Assembly (NCBI GenBank): GCA_016218905.1
Contig: JACRCS010000159.1
Coordinates: forward strand, 1 to 5,639
Length of the DNA: 5,639 bases
Direction of reading: 5' to 3'
Source of the DNA: Deltaproteobacteria bacterium
Lineage (GTDB): Bacteria; Desulfobacterota_C; Deferrisomatia; Deferrisomatales; JACRMM01
Of the stretch, positions 1 through 5,075 are shown one piece after another. Position 1 is the first letter of the stretch; every line of letters starts with the position of its first letter. The notes beneath the pieces were generated by a model. It had not been told where the DNA came from and searched no databases. It worked only from the letters and a program-made list of their open reading frames with translations. A program made the position numbers and the translations under genes.

Positions 1-725
1 TCGGTCTCGCAGCCCAGTTGCGAGAAGGCCACGACGAGCCCGGCCAGCGGCAGCAGCGCCCGTGCCAGGCGGCGCAGGCGGCGGCGCACGAAGGCCAGCG
101 CCACCAGCAGCCCGAAGCCCACCGGCAGCGCGCCCGACGAGCCCGGCGTCGAGGTGCTGCAGAACATCCCGCCGCCACCGGTGCCGACCCCGCGGTCACG
201 CGGGACGATCACGATCGGGACGTTGGGCACGCACTGCGCGCGGTTCTCGCGGATCTCGCAGTGCAGCTCGGGGTCGCGGCAGTTCACGCCCAGGCACACG
301 TCACGCACGCACATGCCGGTGCCGATCTGGCAGATCTCACCGCTGTTGCACGTCACGTGGTCGCAGAGGGCGGGCACGCAGTTGGTGCCCGAGCCGCCGG
401 TCGGGGCGCAGACCAGCCCCGGCCCGCAGGTGACGCCGTCGCACGGATAGGCGACGCAGCGTCCCTCGGCGCAGCGGAAACGGTGCTCGCAGACGACGGA
501 CTGGCAGGTGGCCACGCACGTGCCCTCGCGGCAGAACTGGTTCTGCGGACAGGTCACGGCGGCGCAGGGGTCGGCCTCGCAGCGGCCGGAGACGCAGCGC
601 TGGCCGCTGGCGCACGGGAAGTACTCGCAGGTGTCGGGCACGCACACCCGCCGCGAGGGATCGCAGCGCTGGCCGGTCGCGCAGGTCACGGCGGCGCAGG
701 GAGCGACGACGGTCGAGCTGGTGCA
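1..725 (-). CDS. Cysteine-rich repeat surface protein, C-terminal part (partial, MYXO-CTERM-like tail)
   Basis: This frame is open to the left edge and was read directly from the minus strand. It encodes 28 cysteines in seven consecutive four-Cys units (roughly C-x4-C-x5-C-x4to6-C), with motifs such as PCAAVTC, GQRC and DGVTC. A Gly-rich linker follows, then a Cys (codon 159-161), a Ser/Gly stretch, a hydrophobic segment (GALPVGFGLLVALAF) and an Arg cluster (RRRLRR). That Cys, hydrophobic helix, Arg layout resembles the MYXO-CTERM sorting tail of myxobacterial surface proteins. Such Cys-rich units are usually disulfide-bonded extracellular modules. Unusually, the frame does not stop there. 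It continues with a second hydrophobic stretch ending in LGC before the window ends. No signal peptide or ATG/GTG start fits the 5' end. The last repeat cysteine is near 698, and the boundary given (about 725) is uncertain. Ligand and precise role are unknown. Confidence 0.75.
231..698 (-). repeat. Seven tandem four-cysteine protein units
   Basis: From 698 down to 231 the minus-strand frame contains seven units of about 21-25 residues, each with four cysteines. Most are of the form C-x4-C-x5-C-x(4-6)-C. The second Cys is often preceded by VT or VN. Units vary in sequence but keep their cysteine spacing, as expected for small disulfide-rich repeats. Confidence 0.75.
551..701. repeat. 19-bp exact direct repeat pair inside the Cys-rich gene
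   Basis: The 19-mer beginning AGGTCACGG occurs identically at 551-569 and 683-701. The offset is 132 bp, or 44 codons, so the copies are in frame. They encode the PCAAVTC motif of units 1 and 3. A second, shorter shared word (GCAGCGCTGGCC) lies in adjacent units. This points to fairly recent duplication of a two-unit block. Confidence 0.7.
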
Positions 726-975
726 CGAGAAGAGGGTCGCCGCCTTCCACGAGAAACCCGCAGTCGCCAACGCCCAGCCTCCGGACTTCTCGGACCCGGT
801 GGTGGTCGAAGAGCTGCTTCGGAAGGTCTCCCGGGAGACAGCGGCTCTCGAAGCGAAGAGCAGGATCGTCACGGATTCGCCGAAGAAGGAGGACTTCCAG
901 AAGGAGCTCGACAAACTGGCGAAGAAGCGCGCGGCCCTCGAAACCAGACTCGCGAAGCTGCAGAAAGGCAAGTAG
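721..975 (+). CDS. Short Lys/Glu-rich coiled-coil protein or 3' gene remnant
   Basis: From about 721 the plus strand reads as a convincing coding stretch with mostly G/C third positions, ending at TAG 973-975. The 84 residues run from VHEKRVAAF to LAKLQKGK. The second half (EELLRKV, then FQKELDKLAKKRAALETRLAKL) is a charged amphipathic helix likely to form a coiled coil. I do not recognise a family. The GTG at 721 is only a nominal start. No good Shine-Dalgarno sits at the right distance, and the same frame further left is the antisense of the Cys-rich repeats. This may be the C-terminal tail of a longer gene cut at a junction, or a genuine small protein. It lies 144 bp upstream of the beta-propeller gene on the same strand, with no evidence of co-function. 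Confidence 0.5.
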   Translation: MHEKRVAAFHEKPAVANAQPPDFSDPVVVEELLRKVSRETAALEAKSRIVTDSPKKEDFQKELDKLAKKRAALETRLAKLQKGK

Positions 976-1108
976 CCCCGCGCATCGGGCGGACGTCGTC
1001 CGGCCTCGCGCGTTCCGTTAGCTCCGCCATCGGAGACCCCACCGCAGATCCCCATCGTCCCGCCATCGTTCTCGGCAACATGGTGAAGAGTCGACCACTG
1101 CTCGTGAG

Positions 1109-1113
1109 AGGAG
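1109..1113 (+). promoter_or_regulatory. Shine-Dalgarno for the SBBP gene
   Basis: AGGAG, within GAGAGGAGA, lies 6 nt before the GTG at 1120. It fixes GTG rather than the later in-frame codons as the start. The signal peptide begins immediately after it, which agrees. Confidence 0.75.
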
Positions 1114-1119
1114 AATATC

Positions 1120-2655
1120 GTGCTGAGACAAACCGCTGTCGTCCTGATTGGATTCCTGCTTGGACAAAGCAGCGTTCTCGCGGACACCGGTCCACAGGGG
1201 GACAGCCTGGCATATACCATTGGGTTCTCCACCTACCTATCTCACATCGACCGCCATGGCGCTGCCTTCGATATCGTCACCGATGGCAAAGGAAGCATCT
1301 ACATCTCAGGCAACACGAGGGATCGGAACTTTCCGACCACCGACGGAGCGTTTCAAAGAGAGCTCAAAGGAGAGGCCGATGCCTTCGTGGCGAAGTTCAC
1401 CCCCGAGGGCAAGCTCGCGTTCGCCACGCTGATCGGCGGCACGAAGAGGGAACATCACACTGGCCTGGCCGTCGACGACGATGGGTACGTCTATTTGGTC
1501 GGGGGAACCCACTCCGCCGATTTCCCGGTGACCGTCGGGGCATACGATCCGAGCTTCAACGGGGAGAAGGACTGGGGCGGCGACGTCTACGTGACCAAGA
1601 TCCACCCATCTGGAAGTGGCATCGTCTGGTCTACCTTCATCGGTGGAAGCGTCCAGGAGACCGCGACGGGAATCGCGGTCGATCGCGACGGCAGCGTGGT
1701 CATCGCGGGAACGACGGCCTCACCGGACTTTCCCACGACGACGGAAGCCATCAGGAGAAGACCTGAGGGTAACGATGGCTTCCTCGCCAGGGTCAGCCCG
1801 GAGGGCGACAGTCTCCTGAGCGCCACCCTGATAGGAGGCAATCGCGAGGACGGCGTCACCGGCCTGGCGATTGACGACCAGCGGAACATCTTCATCTCAG
1901 GCCACACGGCCTCGACCGATCTGCCGGCAACCCCTGATGCAGTTCGCCAGAAGGTCGAACTGGCCGAGAAGGGAGGATTCGAGAACGGAATCGATCTGTT
2001 TCTGGCGAAGGTGAACGAGAAGGGGACAGCCTTCTCCTATCTGAGCTACATCGGCGGGCGGAGCTTCATTTCAACCGACCTCAGCTGGACCCGTCCTGGC
2101 AAATTGATGATATGCGGCAGCACGAACAGCAAGAGCCTTCCGCTATCCGCCAATGCCTATTCGAAAGAACCAAAAGGCGAGAGAGATGGCTTCATCGCGG
2201 TCTTCGACTCCGCGAGCATGAAGCTGGAATACGCGACTCTGTTCGGCGGTAGCCAGTTCGACTTCATCCGGAGCGGGTTCTTCCTGAACGAGGACCGCGT
2301 CGTCATCAGCGGAGAAACGAACTCCCCGGACCTCCCGCTCACCGGGAACGCCCTGAATTCGGCGTACCCCGTCTGCGACAAGACGTTCAACAACACGTTC
2401 TTCGGAAAGAGGAAGTTCTTCGTCTCGGTAATCGACATCAAGAAGGGTCGGCTCCTCCATTCGACCTTCTTCGGGTCGGGTGTGAGGTTCCAGGCCTTTC
2501 CTGACAAGCAGGGGAACCTCGGCTTCGTCGCGGAAGCGGGAGTGCGCGAAGTCCCCGCGACGGACTTCCCGGTAAGCAGTGAAGCCTTTCGAGTACCGCC
2601 GACCTATTTCATGGTGGGGAGGCTGATCCTGGGCGACAGCACCGTTCCGAAGTAG
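1120..2655 (+). CDS. Exported SBBP-repeat seven-bladed beta-propeller protein
   Basis: The product is 511 aa, starting at GTG. Residues 1-21 form a Sec signal peptide: a short MLRQ n-region, a hydrophobic VVLIGFLLG core, and likely cleavage after VLA (residue 21). The mature part consists of beta-propeller units of 52-76 residues. Most contain a GLAxDxxGxxxxxGxT strand pair, a DFP/DLP-x-T loop, a D(A/G)FxAK strand and a closing (Y/A)xxIGG, typical of SBBP (Pfam PF06739). Boundaries are approximately 41-107, 108-176, 177-240, 241-313, 314-377, 378-453 and 454-505, giving seven blades, with the first closing strand supplied by STYLS near residue 40. The last blade is degenerate and lacks IGG. 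There is no C-terminal sorting or secretion domain and only two cysteines (332 and 419). A soluble periplasmic or secreted scaffold or binding role is inferred; the ligand is unknown. No enzymatic motif is seen. Confidence 0.85.
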   Translation: MLRQTAVVLIGFLLGQSSVLADTGPQGDSLAYTIGFSTYLSHIDRHGAAFDIVTDGKGSIYISGNTRDRNFPTTDGAFQRELKGEADAFVAKFTPEGKLAFATLIGGTKREHHTGLAVDDDGYVYLVGGTHSADFPVTVGAYDPSFNGEKDWGGDVYVTKIHPSGSGIVWSTFIGGSVQETATGIAVDRDGSVVIAGTTASPDFPTTTEAIRRRPEGNDGFLARVSPEGDSLLSATLIGGNREDGVTGLAIDDQRNIFISGHTASTDLPATPDAVRQKVELAEKGGFENGIDLFLAKVNEKGTAFSYLSYIGGRSFISTDLSWTRPGKLMICGSTNSKSLPLSANAYSKEPKGERDGFIAVFDSASMKLEYATLFGGSQFDFIRSGFFLNEDRVVISGETNSPDLPLTGNALNSAYPVCDKTFNNTFFGKRKFFVSVIDIKKGRLLHSTFFGSGVRFQAFPDKQGNLGFVAEAGVREVPATDFPVSSEAFRVPPTYFMVGRLILGDSTVPK

Positions 2656-2794
2656 GAGTCGGGTTTACAGGGCCGCTCTCTCGTGGGCCGCGAGTCTGCT
2701 GCGCCTTCGGCCGCGAGGCTCTGCGGTCCCGCGACAGGGGCGGAGGGGCGGAGCGGTCCGGCCTGACCCGGAAACCACCTCGAAATCGCGACTG

Positions 2795-2826
2795 AAAACG
2801 CTCGACCCCAGCGAGTGCCGGGGTCG
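2795..2826 (-). terminator. Terminator-like hairpin downstream of the tRNA remnant
   Basis: Read on the minus strand, CGACCCC (2826-2820) pairs perfectly with GGGGTCG (2809-2803) across a 10-nt loop. A short GTTTTC follows four nt later (T-run 2798-2795). It sits 33 nt beyond the CCA of the tRNA remnant and could be the terminator of the original tRNA gene, or could now end AbiE transcripts. The T-run is short, so efficiency is uncertain. Confidence 0.5.
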
Positions 2827-2858
2827 TCGTAACCGCTTGATTCTCGCGGACTTATGTA

Positions 2859-2903
2859 TGGTTGCGGGGGCAAGATCTGAACTTGCGACCTTTGGGTTAT
2901 GAG
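2859..2903 (-). pseudogene. tRNA 3'-half remnant, initiator tRNA-Met-like
   Basis: On the minus strand this reads as the second half of a tRNA: anticodon loop CTCATAA (CAT anticodon), CCCAA, variable loop, T stem GCAAG/CTTGC (perfect pairing) with loop TTCAGAT, acceptor strand CCCCGCA, discriminator A and encoded CCA. The CTCATAA loop and an acceptor strand ending in A at position 72 resemble bacterial initiator tRNA. The T loop has G where A58 is expected. No D arm or 5' acceptor strand (TGCGGGG or similar) is present upstream, where an unrelated sequence begins right after the anticodon loop. It is therefore a fragment, not a functional tRNA, and most likely the footprint of integration or recombination in the anticodon loop. 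It lies in the same orientation as the AbiE genes, 72 nt after the toxin stop. Confidence 0.72.
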
Positions 2904-2935
2904 GATTCCCGTCAAGAGGGGTCCAAATCGATCGA

Positions 2936-2951
2936 GACCTTTCGCAAGGTC
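2936..2951 (-). terminator. GNRA-capped hairpin after the toxin gene
   Basis: On the minus strand GACCTT and AAGGTC form a perfect 6-bp stem closed by the tetraloop GCGA, a GNRA loop. It begins 24 nt downstream of the AbiEii stop codon. No strong T-run follows (TCGATCGATTT), so it may be a 3'-end stabiliser or weak terminator of the abiE mRNA. Confidence 0.4.
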
Positions 2952-2975
2952 CGAGTCCCCGAAGGTGGATTCGTC

Positions 2976-3953
2976 TCACCCAGGAAGACCGTGGTGTTTC
3001 CGAACGTTCAGCGCCTTCCACGCCAACGCCGGGTGTACCGCGATGATGGCGCGAAGCCGCTCGTCGTTCGTGAGGAGCGCTGGGAGGATCTCCCCCCGGT
3101 CATTGACTCCATCGAGGAAGGCTCGCTCGTTCTCCCGGAGCGGTAACACGACGCCGAGGAACTGTTGGCAGTCCGCCACGAGCGATGTGGTCCACGCCGC
3201 AACGTCCGACCTGGCGGGCACGAGGTCGCTTCGGAGCATCGGGAGGAGTCGCTCCGTCACCTCCGCCGCTGACGTCGTGACTACCTCGAGGCCGACGGCG
3301 CGCCAGTCGACGCGATTCACGGCACCGTAGACGACGAACGCGAGGCGGAGCCTTCCGGCGTCGAGCGTCCCGGGGCGGAGGAGCTCGCGCGCGTCGAAGA
3401 GGTCGCGGCTCGCGCCTCGCGCGAGGAGTGCCGCGAGCTTCCCGGCAGCGAGCTCGTGCGGGTCGAGGATCGGGAACGCGCCGTGCGGCGGAACGCCGGG
3501 GAGCGCCGATGGTGTCCGGACGTCCACCGGCCAGAGCGGGGTGCGGAGCATGAAGTTCACGTCGAGCTCGAGCATCCCCGTCCCGCCTGCTGCGGCGGCG
3601 TACGAGAGCCGCCACTTCCCTCCGGCGTGCTCCGTCGGAATGCGCTTCACCGTGACGCCCGTGCGCTCGCATGCGGCCTGGAGCCCTCGGTCGACGAGCG
3701 GGCGCTCGGTCTCCATCGTGGAGCGGTCCACGGCGCCGGTGTAGTTCAGGTCGATGTCGACCGAGAGGCGCGGGACGCCGAAGGCGAAGAGGTTAAGAGC
3801 GGTGCCGCCCTTGAGGGCGACGCGTGGTCCGATGTAAGGGTGCGCGCGGATCGCGTCGAGGAGGTCGAGGAGGAGCAGCACCTTCTCGAGCGTCTCGGCC
3901 CGGAACCCCGTCGCCCCTGCGAGCCGTTGGAGGTCCGCGAGGGAGAGCGTCAT
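2976..3953 (-). CDS. abiEii: AbiEii-family nucleotidyltransferase toxin (type IV TA)
   Basis: The product is 325 aa of the AbiEii/MenT nucleotidyltransferase-like toxin family (DUF1814, PF08843). Visible motifs are LKGGTALNLF (47-56), then RLSVDIDLNYTG (62-73) carrying the metal-binding acidic pair D66/D68. A likely nucleotide-binding KWRLSY follows at 113-118, the third acidic strand LELDVNF at 128-134, and the family signature HELAAGKLAALLARGASRDLFD (about 166-187) with K172, R179, R183, D184 and D187. All the expected catalytic residues appear present, so the toxin looks intact. In this family some members transfer nucleotides to tRNA acceptor ends (the MenT toxins), and AbiEii binds GTP. 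The substrate here is unknown. The ATG overlaps the antitoxin stop (ATGA), indicating translational coupling with antitoxin first. Likely roles are phage abortive infection or element maintenance. Length is in the usual range. Confidence 0.9.
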   Translation of the reverse strand: MTLSLADLQRLAGATGFRAETLEKVLLLLDLLDAIRAHPYIGPRVALKGGTALNLFAFGVPRLSVDIDLNYTGAVDRSTMETERPLVDRGLQAACERTGVTVKRIPTEHAGGKWRLSYAAAAGGTGMLELDVNFMLRTPLWPVDVRTPSALPGVPPHGAFPILDPHELAAGKLAALLARGASRDLFDARELLRPGTLDAGRLRLAFVVYGAVNRVDWRAVGLEVVTTSAAEVTERLLPMLRSDLVPARSDVAAWTTSLVADCQQFLGVVLPLRENERAFLDGVNDRGEILPALLTNDERLRAIIAVHPALAWKALNVRKHHGLPG

Positions 3954-4744
3954 GGCACTTCCGCCCAGCGGCGGTCGAGGACGATCTTCGGCACGACGAG
4001 GTTCCAGGACGCGACGACATGCCCGGGGTTTCGGCGCGCATCGAAGTACGTCGGCTGCTTCGGCCGACGTGCCCGCAGCGGCGCGAGGTGCCGCTCCTCG
4101 ACCTGGAGGGCGTCACGGTGCTGCTCGAGGAAGAACCCGACCCGGACCGCCGTGACGGCGGCGTCGCGGCAGAGCGCCTCTGCAACGACCGCGTCGAGGT
4201 CGAAGAACTCGACGAGTTCCAGCGACCGCCACACTTCCTCGAAGCCGCCACCGAGGTCAGGATCGTCGACGAGGTCGACGAGGGTTCGCTCGAACGACGT
4301 GACCCGCACCGTCCCTCCGGCGTGTCGTTCCTCCACGACGCCTTCGGTGCTGGCGGTCGCCCGGGCGAAAGGACGGACCGGGAGGAAGGTGCTCCCGCGG
4401 AAGGTGAATGCGGTCACCTTCGTTCGGGTGGCGACGTGGAATCGGTTCCACACTGCGTACGTCCGGCCCCGGTACTGGAGCGCGGCGTGAAGCGCGACGG
4501 TTGCGTCCGGGGCCAGCTGGGTTGCGACGAGGTACGGGTCAGGGGTGAAGGTTGAGGCCTCCACCCCGCGCGGAACCACGGCGTACAGGCCCCGTCGTAC
4601 GCGCAGGAGGCGCCCCTCGCGCACGTAGTATGCGAGGAGGTTCGTCCCGGTCCGTGCGGAGGCCTGGTCCCTGACCGCCCCGAATTCGGTTCGGGTGAAG
4701 ACCGGGTGGGTGGCGAAGAAATCGAGTGGCTTCACTTGCGTCAT
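3950..4744 (-). CDS. abiEi: AbiEi-family antitoxin / transcriptional repressor
   Basis: From the ATG at 4744 the product is 264 aa. Residues 1-60 form the N-terminal winged helix-turn-helix of AbiEi antitoxins: FFATHPVFTRTEF, then NLLAYYVREGRLLRVRRGLYAVVP, whose RGLY wing motif is diagnostic (AbiEi_4, PF13338). The C-terminal antitoxin domain contains VALHAALQYRG (83-93), VRVTSFERTLVDLVDDPDLGG (147-166) and a helical tail. In characterised systems AbiEi binds inverted repeats at its own promoter and counters AbiEii without direct protein contact, hence type IV. The frame is open further upstream to an ATG at 4957. I reject that longer start because the added 71 residues resemble no domain, the family fold begins just after 4744, and the added stretch would cover the promoter and right tRNA repeat. 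No strong Shine-Dalgarno precedes 4744. The gene is first in the operon and overlaps the toxin start by ATGA. Confidence 0.88.
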   Translation of the reverse strand: MTQVKPLDFFATHPVFTRTEFGAVRDQASARTGTNLLAYYVREGRLLRVRRGLYAVVPRGVEASTFTPDPYLVATQLAPDATVALHAALQYRGRTYAVWNRFHVATRTKVTAFTFRGSTFLPVRPFARATASTEGVVEERHAGGTVRVTSFERTLVDLVDDPDLGGGFEEVWRSLELVEFFDLDAVVAEALCRDAAVTAVRVGFFLEQHRDALQVEERHLAPLRARRPKQPTYFDARRNPGHVVASWNLVVPKIVLDRRWAEVP

Positions 4745-4796
4745 CGGTGCAAAAGGCACAATAACGTTAGTCCTTTCGATCCAATATCGCAAGTGA
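4732..4796. promoter_or_regulatory. Candidate AbiEi operator (9-bp inverted repeat)
   Basis: TCACTTGCG at 4732-4740 and CGCAAGTGA at 4788-4796 are perfect inverted copies separated by 47 nt. They bracket the start codon and the putative promoter. One arm lies in codons 2-5 (TQVK) and the other overlaps the -35-like box. AbiEi antitoxins are known to repress their operon by binding inverted repeats, so this is a natural candidate. A 9-bp match in about 100 bp can also arise by chance, at roughly a few percent. Confidence 0.4.
4764..4792 (-). promoter_or_regulatory. Possible abiE promoter
   Basis: On the minus strand TTGCGA (4792-4787) and TAACGT (4769-4764) are separated by 17 nt, upstream of the antitoxin ATG. 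Matches to the sigma-70 consensus are 4/6 and 3/6, so it is only a candidate. It would give a leader of about 10-15 nt, consistent with the lack of a clear ribosome-binding site. The palindrome TAACGTTA (4762-4769) overlaps the proposed -10. Confidence 0.35.
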
Positions 4797-4918
4797 GAGG
4801 AGAAGAGGGCAGCGCCGATGGGGACCCGACCGACGAGGCGAGGACCGCCCGTGGCTTTCCCTCGGTCCAAACGCGTCGAGGCCTCACAAACCGGAGCGAA
4901 CCCCTTTAGACCTTGACG

Positions 4919-5045
4919 CCACCCTCGATCTCGCGATTCTAACGTCCTCGAAAACACGAAGGGCGCCGGTCGTAAGTGACTGGTGTCCTTCGATTTCTGA
5001 GTGGTGCGGGGGCGAGATTTGGGCTTGCTACCTTTGCGTTACGAG
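4919..5045 (-). repeat. Right flanking direct repeat (tRNA 3' half plus downstream region)
   Basis: This is the partner of 2775-2903, in the same orientation. It shares the tRNA-derived block and, more loosely, ordered short words on its left side, including TCGCGA, GAAAAC and TCGTAA. On the minus strand a weak hairpin (ACGA/TCGT) followed by GTTTTC occupies the place of the left copy's terminator, as if decayed from it. Confidence 0.45.
5002..5045 (-). pseudogene. Second, more degenerate tRNA 3'-half remnant
   Basis: On the minus strand it reads anticodon loop CTCGTAA, CGCAAAGGTA, T stem GCAAG/CTCGC with one mismatch, loop CCCAAAT instead of TTCAAAT, acceptor strand CCCCGCA and CCA, with the discriminator base lost. 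Aligned with 2859-2903 I count seven mismatches and one gap over 45 positions. As on the left, similarity stops at the anticodon loop and there is no 5' half. The T-loop substitutions and deleted base show it is not a functional tRNA. Confidence 0.65.
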
Positions 5046-5075
5046 CACCCGACTCTGGGGCCCTGGCAACGGTGA

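Larger units (their letters stand above)
2775..2903 (-). repeat. Left flanking direct repeat (tRNA 3' half plus downstream region)
   Basis: This is the left copy of a repeat pair bracketing the AbiE operon; the partner is 4919-5045. The tRNA-derived 45 bp is clearly alignable, at about 82% with one gap. Outside it the copies share only short words in the same order (CCACC, TCGA, TCGCGA, GAAAAC, GCCGG, TCGTAA, GATT) with gaps between them, so homology beyond the tRNA part is probable but loose. Confidence 0.5.
2656..2975. other. Intergenic region holding a tRNA-derived remnant and hairpins
   Basis: This is a 320-bp gap between the convergent SBBP gene and the AbiE toxin gene. I see no credible gene. 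It holds a 9-bp direct repeat GGCCGCGAG (2686-2694 and 2709-2717), a minus-strand terminator-like hairpin (2795-2826), the 3' half of a tRNA (2859-2903) and a GNRA-capped hairpin (2936-2951). Short open frames across it read peptides such as QDLNLRP and QVQILPP. These are familiar artefacts of translating across tRNA 3' ends. Confidence 0.7.
2859..5045. mobile_element. Putative tRNA-targeted AbiE cassette bounded by direct repeats
   Basis: The AbiEi/AbiEii operon sits between two tRNA 3'-half fragments in direct orientation, as expected for attL/attR-type footprints of integration into a tRNA gene. There is no integrase, transposase or other mobility gene inside, so the cassette would have been moved by an external recombinase or be a deleted remnant of a larger island. 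The two ends differ by nearly 20%. That favours old or successive insertions over a recent single event. Confidence 0.4.

Noticed and set aside
508..720. Extending the coiled-coil gene left to an ATG at 508
   Set aside because: This stretch is the exact antisense of the Cys-rich repeats, and its peptide repeats (VTAAQG, QRWP) merely mirror them. Coding character begins only around 700-721.
1022..1035. Hairpin CTCCG-CCAT-CGGAG between the coiled-coil and SBBP genes
   Set aside because: The stem is only 5 bp with no T-run on either strand, which is common by chance at this GC content.
18..1766. Long plus-strand open frame crossing the first 1.7 kb
   Set aside because: It is Arg/Ala/Gly-rich low-complexity translation antisense to the Cys-rich gene and out of frame with both the coiled-coil tail and the SBBP gene. 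It has no domain and spans three better-supported features.
2604..2915. Minus-strand peptide containing RSQVQILPPQP
   Set aside because: It is another artefact of translating through a tRNA T arm and acceptor end, and supports the tRNA remnant rather than a gene.
2862..3146. Small protein beginning MRGQDLNLRPLGYE
   Set aside because: This peptide is a well-known spurious translation of tRNA antisense sequence. It then runs antisense through the toxin's 3' end.
3456..4490. Plus-strand open frame of 344 codons opposite the AbiE genes
   Set aside because: It is an antisense shadow. The minus strand carries both AbiE motif sets intact, while this frame gives a charged, motif-free peptide.
4745..4957. 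71-residue N-terminal extension of AbiEi
   Set aside because: It has no similarity to the family, covers the likely promoter, and starts within the right repeat. The winged-helix domain begins naturally at the internal ATG.
2976..5045. CRISPR array, IS ends or transposase
   Set aside because: I saw no regularly spaced repeats, no terminal inverted repeats and no DDE or tyrosine/serine recombinase motifs. The only repeats are the two tRNA-derived direct copies.
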